This document shows, piece by piece, positions 55,246-64,000 of a DNA stretch of 64,000 nucleotides (position 1 is its first letter; each line of letters starts with the position of its first letter). The DNA is from Croceitalea dokdonensis DOKDO 023. GTDB lineage: Bacteria > Bacteroidota > Bacteroidia > Flavobacteriales > Flavobacteriaceae. Under the pieces are notes generated by a model. The model searched no databases. It saw only the letters and a list, made by a program, of their open reading frames with translations, and was not told where the DNA came from. The stretch is from positions 372,001-436,000 of the forward strand of contig NZ_LDJX01000002.1 of the NCBI RefSeq assembly GCF_001306415.1, read 5' to 3'. The position numbers and the translations under genes were made by a program.

Positions 55246-58200
55246 ATGCGTTTAAAATATTTATGTTTACCCCTCATAGTATGTGCGCTGTTGTCCTGTA
55301 ATACCAAAAAAACAGAAAAAACCGCAGCCAAAACACCTACCCTTTTCACCCTATTGAGCAGTGAAGAAAGTGGGATTGATTTTGTGAATAAAGTAGAAAA
55401 CCAAAAGAACTTCAATATTTTTAAATATCGAAACTTTTATAATGGCGGCGGTGTTGCCATTGGCGATATCAATAATGATGGCCTCCCAGATATTTATCTT
55501 ACGGGTAATATGGAGCCCAATAAACTCTACCTGAACAAGGGCAATTTAACTTTTGAGGATATTTCTGAAAAAGCAGGGATAGCTGGCAATAAACCTTGGT
55601 CCACTGGGGTGGTCATGGTAGATATCAATGCAGACGGCTTATTGGACATTTACGTTAGCAATGCCGGGAATCTGGAAGGCAACAACCATGATAATGACCT
55701 GTATATCAATAACGGGGATTTAACCTTCACGGAAAAGGCCAAAGACTATAATTTGGCAAAAACAGGATTCTCTACCCATGCCTCATTTTTTGACTATGAC
55801 AAAGACGGTGACCTGGATGCCTATATTTTAAATAACAGTAATATCCCGGTAAGCAGTCTGGGCTATGCGGAACAACGCGAAGTACGTGCCCAGGATTGGG
55901 AAGGGGTTCCACACATTTTTAGGGGTGTGGGTGATATGCTTTTGCGAAATGATAATGGCAAGTTTGTGGATGTTAGTGAAGACGCTGGTATTTACGGCAG
56001 CCTTATAGGTTTCGGCCTTGGGGTATTGGTCACGGACATCAACAACGATTTATATCCAGACATTTATGTGTCCAATGATTTTTATGAGCGTGATTATCTC
56101 TACATCAACCAAAAAGATGGGACCTTTAAAGAGGAGATAAAAAAATACACTTCGCATTTAAGCCTTTCTGCCATGGGCATTGATATTGCAGACATTAATA
56201 ATGATGGGCACAATGACATTTTTATTACCGATATGCTTCCAGAGGCAGAACAACGGGTGAAGTCTGTGATGGAATTTGAAGGCTACAATGTATTTGATTT
56301 AAAGCGTGAAAAAGATTTCTATCAACAGTACATTCAAAATACCCTACAGCTCAATAATGGGAACGGTACATTTTCTGAGATTGCTTATTACAGTGGTGTA
56401 GATGCCACGGATTGGAGTTGGGCAGGGCTCATGTTTGATATGGATAATGACGGACTAAAAGATTTGTTCGTCACCAATGGCATCAACCATGATTTAACAG
56501 ATTTGGACTTTGTGGATTTCTTTGCCAATGAGATTATCCAAAAAATGGCGTTGACCGGAAGAAAGGAATCCATAGATTCCATCATCAATAAAATGCCTAT
56601 TAAACCACAGCCCAATTATGCCTACCGCAACAATGGCGATATCACCTTTAGTAATGCCAATAAGGACTGGGGGTTTGATCTGCCAACCCGTTCCAATGGA
56701 GCCGCGTATGGAGATTTGGATAATGATGGAGACCTGGATTTAGTGATCAGCAATGTAAACACAAGGACTTTTGTCTACAGAAATAACACCAATGAGCTTA
56801 AAGAGAACAACTATTTAAAAATTAAGTTCAAGGGCAAGGGCGACAACCCATTTGGTATTGGTGCCTTGGCAAAATTTTATTTTAAGGACAATATTATCAA
56901 TCAGGAACTGATTCCGTCTCGCGGGTTCCAATCCTCCATGGATTATACCATGACCATTGGCTTGGGCAAAACCCAGGCCTTGGATTCTGTCCGTATTGTA
57001 TGGCCAGATGATTCCACGGAAAAATTCCAAGAAGTCAAAGCAAATCAGACCCTGGAAGTTGCTTGGGACAACGCAAGCGGTAAGTTTATCCCACAATCCA
57101 ACCTACCCGACGAAACCTTGATAAAAGAATTGCCAAACAGTGCTCTTTTGGCCCACAAGGAGGACAACCATAACGACTTTGATTATGAAGGTCTTATTTA
57201 CAAAAAGTTATCGCAGGAAGGGCCCTCGTTGGCCGTGGCAGATGTAAACAATGATGGGCATGAAGATGTTTTTGTTGGTGGGGCACACAAACAAGCGGCC
57301 ACGCTTTACATTCACAGTGGTAATGGTAAGATACTGTCTAAAACCATAGCCGCTTTTGAAACGGATAGGAACTTTGAGGATGTAGCAGCAGCCTTTTTTG
57401 ATGCAGACCAAGATGGCGATCAAGATCTAATGGTGGCTAGTGGCGGAAACAACATTAACCTACAACGGACCTACAGTCCAAGACTTTATTTAAACGATGG
57501 TAAGGGAAACTTTACAAAAGCTACCGCAGAACTGCCCTCTACCTTTAAAAACATGTCTACCATAGCGCCACATGATTTTGATGGGGATGGGGATATAGAC
57601 GTCTTTATTGGATCAAGGAGCGTGGTAGGGGTCTATGGTGTTTCCCCGGAGCATCTGTTATTGGAAAATCAGGGAGACGGCAGCTTTACCAATGCCACAG
57701 AACGTTTGGGCTATGAGCTAAAGGATGCAGGGATGGTCACTAAGGCCATTTGGGCAGATATGGACGGGGACGGTAAAAAAGACCTTGTCCTTAGTGCGGA
57801 TTGGGATACCCCAAAAATTTATAAGAACACCGGGCGTAGGTTGGCAAAAATGGAGAGTAGCTTAGATACCCTAAATGGCTGGTGGAATACCGTAGAGGCC
57901 GTTGATTTGGATGGAGACGGAGACCAAGACCTAATTTTGGGCAATATGGGCCTTAACCTACATTACAAACCAGAAACCGATCGTCCCATGAAAATGTTCA
58001 TCAATGATTTTGATGGCAATGGGACCCTAGAACAAATTGTTACCGTCAGTGAAAACAGTGGTGATTATCCCATCCACCAGAAAAAGGAAGTTACGGAACA
58101 GCTGGTTTCGCTTAAAAAGGAAAACCTAAAAGCTTCTGTATACGCTCAAAGAACCATACAAGAATTGTTTTCTAAAGAAGTGATTGACAACGCCATAGTG

Positions 58201-58587
58201 AAGCACGTAAGCAACTCGGCATCGGTAATCGCCATCAATGAGGGCGGTGGGAAATTCACCACCCAAGTATTACCCCCAAGGGTACAACTTTCTTGCGTTT
58301 GTGATATATCCTGTACCGACGTTAATGGTGACGGCGTATTGGACCTTATCATGGCAGGAAACAACTTTGAATTTAAGCCCCAATTCTCGCGTTTGGACGC
58401 CAGTTATGGGAACGTACTTTTGGGCAAGGGCAGCCATCAATTTGAATGGGTGGATTACACCAAAAGTGGATTTAGCATCAAAAACGAAGTAAAACATTTA
58501 GAAAAGTTTACCGATAAAACGGGAAAAACCTATCTATTTGCAGCCATCAATGATGAAAAACCTAAGATTTTCTTCCTCAATGACTAA
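55246..58587 (+). CDS. FG-GAP/VCBS repeat lipoprotein with ASPIC/UnbV domain (paralogue 2)
   Basis: A 1113-residue paralogue of the preceding gene with the same order: lipobox ALLSC (Cys18), N-terminal propeller with D-x-N-x-D-G loops, ASPIC/UnbV domain near residues 520-610 (IVWPDDST), then a second propeller. It begins 1 base after the previous stop. The cysteine-containing segment LSCVCDISC near the C-terminus (about residue 1018) is not seen in the other two copies and might form a disulfide or bind a metal. The function is unknown. Confidence 0.85.
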   Translation: MRLKYLCLPLIVCALLSCNTKKTEKTAAKTPTLFTLLSSEESGIDFVNKVENQKNFNIFKYRNFYNGGGVAIGDINNDGLPDIYLTGNMEPNKLYLNKGNLTFEDISEKAGIAGNKPWSTGVVMVDINADGLLDIYVSNAGNLEGNNHDNDLYINNGDLTFTEKAKDYNLAKTGFSTHASFFDYDKDGDLDAYILNNSNIPVSSLGYAEQREVRAQDWEGVPHIFRGVGDMLLRNDNGKFVDVSEDAGIYGSLIGFGLGVLVTDINNDLYPDIYVSNDFYERDYLYINQKDGTFKEEIKKYTSHLSLSAMGIDIADINNDGHNDIFITDMLPEAEQRVKSVMEFEGYNVFDLKREKDFYQQYIQNTLQLNNGNGTFSEIAYYSGVDATDWSWAGLMFDMDNDGLKDLFVTNGINHDLTDLDFVDFFANEIIQKMALTGRKESIDSIINKMPIKPQPNYAYRNNGDITFSNANKDWGFDLPTRSNGAAYGDLDNDGDLDLVISNVNTRTFVYRNNTNELKENNYLKIKFKGKGDNPFGIGALAKFYFKDNIINQELIPSRGFQSSMDYTMTIGLGKTQALDSVRIVWPDDSTEKFQEVKANQTLEVAWDNASGKFIPQSNLPDETLIKELPNSALLAHKEDNHNDFDYEGLIYKKLSQEGPSLAVADVNNDGHEDVFVGGAHKQAATLYIHSGNGKILSKTIAAFETDRNFEDVAAAFFDADQDGDQDLMVASGGNNINLQRTYSPRLYLNDGKGNFTKATAELPSTFKNMSTIAPHDFDGDGDIDVFIGSRSVVGVYGVSPEHLLLENQGDGSFTNATERLGYELKDAGMVTKAIWADMDGDGKKDLVLSADWDTPKIYKNTGRRLAKMESSLDTLNGWWNTVEAVDLDGDGDQDLILGNMGLNLHYKPETDRPMKMFINDFDGNGTLEQIVTVSENSGDYPIHQKKEVTEQLVSLKKENLKASVYAQRTIQELFSKEVIDNAIVKHVSNSASVIAINEGGGKFTTQVLPPRVQLSCVCDISCTDVNGDGVLDLIMAGNNFEFKPQFSRLDASYGNVLLGKGSHQFEWVDYTKSGFSIKNEVKHLEKFTDKTGKTYLFAAINDEKPKIFFLND

Positions 58588-61500
58588 GACAATAGTTGGT
58601 TTGCTTTTGATGTTGGCCCTAGGGTTGGTTGGCTGCACGGACTCAATGCTCTTTGAGGCCAAGGATGCCAAAAGCACCGGCATTGACTTTACAAATACCC
58701 TCAGGGAAACGGAAGAATTAAATATCCTGGACTATCTGTACTTCTACAACGGTGGTGGCGTGGCCATTGGGGACATTAACAATGATTCCCTGCCAGATAT
58801 TTTCTTTACGGGCAATCAAGTCAAAAACAAATTGTATCTCAACAAAGGCAACCTAACCTTCCAGGATATCAGTGAAATGGCCGGTGTGGAAGGCAAAAGC
58901 AGTTGGAATACGGGAACTGTCATGGCAGATGTCAATGGCGACGGCTTTTTGGACATTTATGTGTGTGCCGTAGTGGGTATCAACGGTTTTAATGGCTTTA
59001 ATGAACTGTATATCAATAATGGGGACAATACGTTTACAGAACGCGCGGCGGAATACGGTGTGGATTTTGACTCCTATAGCTCCAATGCCACCTTTTTTGA
59101 CTATGACCTAGATGGGGATTTGGACATGTACTTGCTCAACCATGCCGTGCATACCCAAAATTCTTACGGTGACGTTTCCTTACGAAACAAGAGAACTTAT
59201 GAAACCGGGGATAAGTTGCTGCGCAATGACAACGGTAAATTTATAGACGTTAGTGAACAAGCTGGAATTTATGGGGGATTAAACGCCTACGGATTGGGTG
59301 TTGCCGTATCAGATTTTAATTTGGACGGGTATCCAGACCTTTATGTGGGGAACGACTTTCATGAAGATGACTACTACTACCTCAACAACGGAGATGGGAC
59401 CTTTACAGAAAGTTTAAAACACTTTTTTGGACATAGCAGCAGATTCTCCATGGGCAGCGATGTGGCAGACATCAACAATGATGGCCGTCCGGATCTCATT
59501 TCCTTGGACATGCTACCTGAGAAGGAAACTGTCCTTAAAGCTTCGGAGGGCGATGATAACGTGCAGATCCAAAAAATTCGAATTAAAGAATTTGGATACC
59601 ATTACCAGTTTACACGAAACATGCTCTACATTAACCAGCCAGATGGTCATTTCATGGAAACTGCCTTATTGAGCGGTGTTGCCGCTACGGACTGGAGCTG
59701 GAGCGCCCTCTTTGGCGATTATGACCAAGATGGCCATCAAGACCTGTTTGTCGCCAACGGAATCAAAAAACGCCCCAACGATTTGGATTTTGTAAAATTT
59801 GTATCCAACGATCAAATCCAAAAAAAGATTGACAACACCAAACTGGTGGACAACAAGGCACTGGATTTAATGCCCAATGGCGCCGAACACAATTATATCT
59901 TTAAGGGAGGAACGGATATCACATTTAAAGACAAAAGCGGTGAATGGATGTCCAAGGACACCATCATCTCCGGGGCCAGTGCCTATGGGGACCTAGATGG
60001 AGACGGAGATTTAGACCTAGTGACCAACAACCTCAATAAAAAGGCCTCCATACTCATCAATACAACAGATAGGAAAACCAACTATTTAAAACTAAAGTTT
60101 AAGCACAAGGCGCCCAACACCTTTGGTATAGGCACCAAGGTCTATTCTTATCATCAAGGTGTGGTACAATTTAAGGAACTCTTTCCCAGTAAGGGATTTC
60201 AGGCTTCCTCAGAACCTATCATTCATTTTGGATATGGCGATACAAACGTTGTGGATAGCCTAAAAATTATTTGGCCCAACAAAACAGCGCAAACCTTGAC
60301 CAAAATCAAGACCAATCAAACCCTGCTGGTACAACCAGAGCACACCAGTCCTTACGCCTATCCTAAAAAAAGTAAAATGCACAATCTCCTCTTTACCAAG
60401 GTGGAAGATAATCTAGGGATGGATTTTATGCATGTTGAAGACAATTATACGGATTTTATCCGTGAGAAGTTGATGCCCTACAAAGCCTCTGACCGAGGCC
60501 CTGCAATGGCCATTGGCGATTTGAACAACGACGGTAAAGACGATATTTTCTTTGGTGGCTCCAAACGGATTCCTTCAAAAATTTACGTGCAACAAGATAG
60601 CTCGTTTGTTTCTGTAGTGCTCCCAACCATAGCCAACGACTCCATAAAAGAGGCTGTTGCCGCAGGCATCGCGGATTTCAATGCCGATGGTTTAAAAGAC
60701 CTTTTTGTGGCTTCTGGTGGCGCAGATTATTTTGGTAAGGCAGCACCGCTTTTAGATGACCTCTATCTACAAAACGGCACTACCTTTGACCAAATGCCCG
60801 TGCCTCCTTCTTTCGAAAACGGCAGTGTGGTACGTCCTTTTGATTATGATAGTGACGGTGATATGGATGTGTTTGTTGGCAACCATACAGTAACTGGGCA
60901 ATTTGGCCAAGCTTCCAACTCTTACCTGCTGCAAAACCATCAAGGATCTTTTTCGATTGACGATACTTTTAAGGGCAACGAACTTGGCATGGTGACCGAT
61001 GCCATTTGGGATGATTTTGATAAAGATGGACTAATCGATCTAATTGTTGTTGGCGAATGGATGTCCCCTAAACTCTTTAAGAACACACCCAGCGGATTTC
61101 AAGAAAGGCAGCCATTAAACTTAAACGGCCTTTGGCAAACCCTTCTTCCTTTTGATGTAGACCAGGATGGCGATACCGATTATATTTTGGGTAACTGGGG
61201 CACAAACTCCAAATTCACCGCTTCCGTTGATCAGCCTTTAAAAATGCTTTATGGTGATTTTGACAGCAACGGCCAGACAGAAACCATTACCCTTATTGAA
61301 AAGAATGGGGCCTATTATCCTTTGGAAGGATTGGATGAACTTAGTTCGCAGCTGGTATTCTTGCGTAAAAAATTCAAAAGTTATCAATCTTTTGCAGGGC
61401 AATCCATTGACAATATCTTGGATGAGGCCCGTCTTAATAAAGGAAAAACACTTAGCGTAACAGAATTGCGCTCCGGTTTTTTACGAAACAACGGTGGGAG

Positions 61501-61825
61501 TTTTACCTTTGTCCCTTTTAATAACAACCTACAAGTGGCACCCATTATGGCTGCTGTCTGTTATGATTTTGATCACGATGGAACGGAGGAAGTCTTGATC
61601 GGAGGGAACTATTTTGGTGTAAAGCCCTATCAAGGAAGATTTGATTCCTTTCCAGGTGCTTTGCTTAAAAGCGAAAAAAACGTAATTTTAGGCAATATGC
61701 TAGGCTTGGATTTTACGCAAAAATCCATTAGGCATTTGGCCACGATCACCCTAAACCACCAACCTTACCTTATAGCGGTTTTTAATAACGATAAAACCCA
61801 AGTTTACAAGATTAATACCAAGTAG
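58580..61825 (+). CDS. FG-GAP/VCBS repeat lipoprotein with ASPIC/UnbV domain (paralogue 3)
   Basis: A third paralogue of about 1081 residues. The open frame starts at 58538 inside the previous gene, but the Met at 58580 gives a clean lipoprotein signal (LVGC, Cys19) and leaves an 8-base overlap, so it is preferred. Propeller, ASPIC/UnbV domain (FGIGTKVYSY to IIWPNKTAQ, about residues 505-590) and second propeller follow as in its neighbours. All three copies are full length and intact, suggesting that they are kept as distinct subunits or ligand-specific variants. Confidence 0.85.
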   Translation: MTKTIVGLLLMLALGLVGCTDSMLFEAKDAKSTGIDFTNTLRETEELNILDYLYFYNGGGVAIGDINNDSLPDIFFTGNQVKNKLYLNKGNLTFQDISEMAGVEGKSSWNTGTVMADVNGDGFLDIYVCAVVGINGFNGFNELYINNGDNTFTERAAEYGVDFDSYSSNATFFDYDLDGDLDMYLLNHAVHTQNSYGDVSLRNKRTYETGDKLLRNDNGKFIDVSEQAGIYGGLNAYGLGVAVSDFNLDGYPDLYVGNDFHEDDYYYLNNGDGTFTESLKHFFGHSSRFSMGSDVADINNDGRPDLISLDMLPEKETVLKASEGDDNVQIQKIRIKEFGYHYQFTRNMLYINQPDGHFMETALLSGVAATDWSWSALFGDYDQDGHQDLFVANGIKKRPNDLDFVKFVSNDQIQKKIDNTKLVDNKALDLMPNGAEHNYIFKGGTDITFKDKSGEWMSKDTIISGASAYGDLDGDGDLDLVTNNLNKKASILINTTDRKTNYLKLKFKHKAPNTFGIGTKVYSYHQGVVQFKELFPSKGFQASSEPIIHFGYGDTNVVDSLKIIWPNKTAQTLTKIKTNQTLLVQPEHTSPYAYPKKSKMHNLLFTKVEDNLGMDFMHVEDNYTDFIREKLMPYKASDRGPAMAIGDLNNDGKDDIFFGGSKRIPSKIYVQQDSSFVSVVLPTIANDSIKEAVAAGIADFNADGLKDLFVASGGADYFGKAAPLLDDLYLQNGTTFDQMPVPPSFENGSVVRPFDYDSDGDMDVFVGNHTVTGQFGQASNSYLLQNHQGSFSIDDTFKGNELGMVTDAIWDDFDKDGLIDLIVVGEWMSPKLFKNTPSGFQERQPLNLNGLWQTLLPFDVDQDGDTDYILGNWGTNSKFTASVDQPLKMLYGDFDSNGQTETITLIEKNGAYYPLEGLDELSSQLVFLRKKFKSYQSFAGQSIDNILDEARLNKGKTLSVTELRSGFLRNNGGSFTFVPFNNNLQVAPIMAAVCYDFDHDGTEEVLIGGNYFGVKPYQGRFDSFPGALLKSEKNVILGNMLGLDFTQKSIRHLATITLNHQPYLIAVFNNDKTQVYKINTK

Positions 61826-61827
61826 CA

Positions 61828-63186
61828 ATGAAATTAACATCACGGTTTTTAGTGCTGTTTACAGCCACGGCATGCTTTATTAGTTGTTCCAAACAAACAA
61901 CCCCCATAGTCATACATCCTGATGATTTTCACCGTTCTGTTGATAGGGTGACCGAAATCATGATCCATGATATTTTTTCTCCTCCGGTGGCCAGTCGCAT
62001 TTACGCGTATCCTAATATTGCAGCCTACGAAATTTTGGCGCAAAATTCAGTGGAGTACCAATCTATTTCTAATAGTCTTACAGGTTTGTCACCAATCCCA
62101 AGGATTCCAGAAAACGAACCGGTGAATTATGAATTGGCCGCGCTGATCGCCCACATGGATTTAAGCAAACAGCTGATATTTTCGGAAGACCGCATAGAAG
62201 CTTACCGGGACAGTCTGTACACCATTTGGAAAAAGCAAAACCAAAAAGAGTTTGATGCCTCCAAGACCTATGGCCTTTCTGTTGCCCAACATATTTCTTC
62301 CTGGATGAACAAGGACAATTACAAACAGACCAGGACCATGCCCAAGTTTTCCATAGATTCCGATGATCCTTCTCGCTGGCAACCCACCCCGCCGGCGTAC
62401 ATGAGCGGTATTGAGCCCCACTGGAGCAAGATCAGACCCTTTGTGATAGATTCTTCCAATCAATTTAAACCAACTCCACCCCCAGAATTTTCCATGGAGC
62501 CAGAATCGGAGTTTTATAAAGAATTGAAAGAGGTCTATGATATCAGTAACGAAATCACGGCCAAAGGAGACGATTCGGAAGAGGTGGCCATCGCCAAGTT
62601 TTGGGACTGTAATCCTTATGTATCCGTAACCCGCGGCCATTTGATGTTCGCCACAAAAAAAATCACTCCCGGTGCCCATTGGATAGGCATCACAAAGATT
62701 GCCGCACAAAAAACCAATGCCAACGTTATGGAAACGGTACACGCCTATACCAAAACCTCCATTGCCATAGCAGATGCATTTATTAGTTGTTGGGACGAAA
62801 AATATCGTAGCAACCTCATTAGGCCAGAGACCCTCATCAACCAACATATAGATGATAGCTGGCAACCGGTTCTACAAACACCTCCTTTTCCAGAATATAC
62901 CAGCGGGCATAGTGTTGTATCCGGCGCTGCGGCAACGGCGCTTACCAGTATTTTTGGTGATAATTTTGCCTTTGACGACGATACCGAGGTACCTTACGGC
63001 CTTCCTGTTCGGTCTTTTGAATCCTTTAACAAGGCAGCGGACGAGGCAGCAATCAGCAGAATGTATGGAGGTATCCATTACAGGGCCGCCGTAGAGGTGG
63101 GCGTAAAGCAAGGGCGAGACCTTGGTGCCTTTGTGGTGGCCAACCTAAAAACCAAAGCAAACAAGGATCTTGTAAAAAACGACTAG
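61828..63186 (+). CDS. Vanadium-dependent haloperoxidase-like PAP2-superfamily lipoprotein
   Basis: A 452-residue lipoprotein (lipobox FISC, Cys20) of the vanadium haloperoxidase/PAP2 superfamily. The vanadate/phosphate pocket is complete: K325 and R332-P333 (KYRSNLIRP, the 7-residue spacing of chloroperoxidase), S359-G360-H361 (TSGHS), and R411 with H417 (SRMYGGIH). It could oxidise halides with hydrogen peroxide, or act as an acid phosphatase on a phospho-substrate; the sequence cannot decide. It starts 2 bases after the third FG-GAP gene, and its lipid anchor places it in the same compartment as those proteins. Confidence 0.88.
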   Translation: MKLTSRFLVLFTATACFISCSKQTTPIVIHPDDFHRSVDRVTEIMIHDIFSPPVASRIYAYPNIAAYEILAQNSVEYQSISNSLTGLSPIPRIPENEPVNYELAALIAHMDLSKQLIFSEDRIEAYRDSLYTIWKKQNQKEFDASKTYGLSVAQHISSWMNKDNYKQTRTMPKFSIDSDDPSRWQPTPPAYMSGIEPHWSKIRPFVIDSSNQFKPTPPPEFSMEPESEFYKELKEVYDISNEITAKGDDSEEVAIAKFWDCNPYVSVTRGHLMFATKKITPGAHWIGITKIAAQKTNANVMETVHAYTKTSIAIADAFISCWDEKYRSNLIRPETLINQHIDDSWQPVLQTPPFPEYTSGHSVVSGAAATALTSIFGDNFAFDDDTEVPYGLPVRSFESFNKAADEAAISRMYGGIHYRAAVEVGVKQGRDLGAFVVANLKTKANKDLVKND

Positions 63187-63189
63187 CCG

Positions 63190-64000
63190 ATGTTAAAAAA
63201 AATTGGGAGTGGATTCATAGGACTTCTTGCCATAGGCTTGATATGGTACTTTTTCATTAAATCATATGACTACACCATTAGATTTGAGGCCAACACCTTT
63301 CCCGGCACCATCAATCAAAGTTTAAAGCTTTGGGACCAAACCTTGGACACCGTACACAGCATAAGACAAAACGGTTCATTGTACAGGCTATCCCAGCAAG
63401 TTACGTTTGGAGATTCCGTACACGGGTATCAATGGAAGATAAAGCCGTTAACCGATTCTACCTCTAGGGTAGTTGTTAATATAAAGGATGTTGACCACAG
63501 CTTTATGAACAAACTTACAGTACCATTTTCGGATACTGATTTTGAGAAACGTTCCAGAAGAACCGTGCTTGACTTTATGGAAAACCTCAAGGAGCATATT
63601 GATAAGTTTAAGGTAACCATCGTAGGGGAAGAAAACATTCCCACAAAATATGTGGCCTATATTCCCATAAAGGCCACCCAATTTCAAAAAGCGGGCGGTA
63701 TGATGAAAAATTCCTCCTACATTAGCCAGACCCTGTTGCAAAACCAAGCCGATTTTGATGGCCCACCAATGATTGAGGTCACACAATGGAACCAAGAAAA
63801 GGATAGCCTGGAGTACAACTTCTGCTACCCCATTATCCGCTCTGATCGCTTACCCATGAACACGGATATTCAATACAAGCGCATCTTTGGCAAAAAGGCC
63901 TTAAAAGCCATATACAACGGCAATTACATTACCTCTGACAGGGCTTGGTACGCGCTTATGGACTATGCCAAACGCCAAGGAATAGCAGTTGAACCCAAAC
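63190..64000 (+). CDS. Membrane-anchored SRPBCC/GyrI-like protein, 3' end outside window
   Basis: An open frame of 270 codons runs from the ATG at 63190, 3 bases after the haloperoxidase-like gene, to the right edge without a stop. It has an N-terminal membrane anchor (residues ~5-24), then a region resembling the SRPBCC/polyketide-cyclase helix-grip fold (~30-140) with the FMENLKEHIDKF helix. From ~150 on there is a GyrI/AraC-effector-like domain (KYVAYIPIKATQF and Y-N-G-N-Y motif). In flavobacteria such proteins are small-ligand binders of unknown role. It belongs to the same operon. Confidence 0.7.
   Translation, partial: MLKKIGSGFIGLLAIGLIWYFFIKSYDYTIRFEANTFPGTINQSLKLWDQTLDTVHSIRQNGSLYRLSQQVTFGDSVHGYQWKIKPLTDSTSRVVVNIKDVDHSFMNKLTVPFSDTDFEKRSRRTVLDFMENLKEHIDKFKVTIVGEENIPTKYVAYIPIKATQFQKAGGMMKNSSYISQTLLQNQADFDGPPMIEVTQWNQEKDSLEYNFCYPIIRSDRLPMNTDIQYKRIFGKKALKAIYNGNYITSDRAWYALMDYAKRQGIAVEPK

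Noticed and set aside
58538-58579. Longer start for the third FG-GAP lipoprotein
   Set aside because: It would overlap the previous gene by 50 bases and bury the lipoprotein signal; the start at 58580 gives a normal signal peptide.

Overview
The window comes from a member of the Bacteroidota, most likely a marine Flavobacteriaceae (an inference from gene content; the genus cannot be fixed by reading alone). Support includes a SusC/SusD pair, type IX secretion markers (a CHU_C-like gliding-type C-terminal domain and PorP/SprF), the carbamoyltransferase-type (argF') arginine cluster, a mevalonate pathway, many short lipoprotein signals of the L-x-S/G-C type, weak ribosome binding sites and at least one TAnnTTTG-type promoter.

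Layout. (1) 1-5659: the 3' part of a membrane polyferredoxin, then a tight four-gene set (MORN/YwqK-like protein, two GT2 glycosyltransferases, one GT-C membrane glycosyltransferase), probably building a surface glycan or glycolipid. (2) 5868-16098: a complete co-directional arginine cluster: GNAT acyltransferase, argG, argC, proC, argD, argF' (acylornithine carbamoyltransferase), argB, argE, argH, plus a translationally coupled conserved protein of unknown function. (3) 16273-24335: a 2376-residue secreted BspA/PKD/Fn3 repeat protein with a type B T9SS C-terminal domain and its PorP/SprF partner. (4) 24336-31621: Hsp20, small lipoproteins, an RluB-type pseudouridine synthase, an S9 peptidase and small membrane proteins. 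This stretch holds two copies of a 171-bp MITE-like element in inverted orientation about 6 kb apart. (5) 31669-35759, minus strand: diphosphomevalonate decarboxylase, a mevalonate-kinase-type GHMP kinase, a UbiA prenyltransferase and a nitrilase-family amidohydrolase, followed on the plus strand by TspO. (6) 36351-41141: glycerol kinase and facilitator, a BaiN-type flavoprotein and a glycerophosphodiesterase, i.e. glycerol and glycerophosphodiester use. (7) 41269-51635: an alpha-glucan/maltose utilisation locus. A GH13 lipoprotein, a GH65 phosphorylase and a LacI regulator are divergent from SusC and SusD, with a LacI-type operator between. (8) 51951-64000: a tight operon of three ~1100-residue lipoproteins with FG-GAP/VCBS repeats and an ASPIC/UnbV domain, a vanadium-haloperoxidase-like lipoprotein with all the vanadate-site residues I checked, and a membrane-anchored SRPBCC/GyrI-like protein cut by the window end.

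Most noteworthy: the inverted pair of MITE-like elements, one with an 8-bp direct duplication; the triplicated FG-GAP/ASPIC plus haloperoxidase operon, whose biological role I do not know; a serine at the position that separates acetyl- from succinyl-ornithine carbamoyltransferases; a higher-order duplication in the giant repeat protein; and a possible decayed gene on the minus strand between tspO and glpK. No tRNA, rRNA, CRISPR array or intact insertion sequence was seen.
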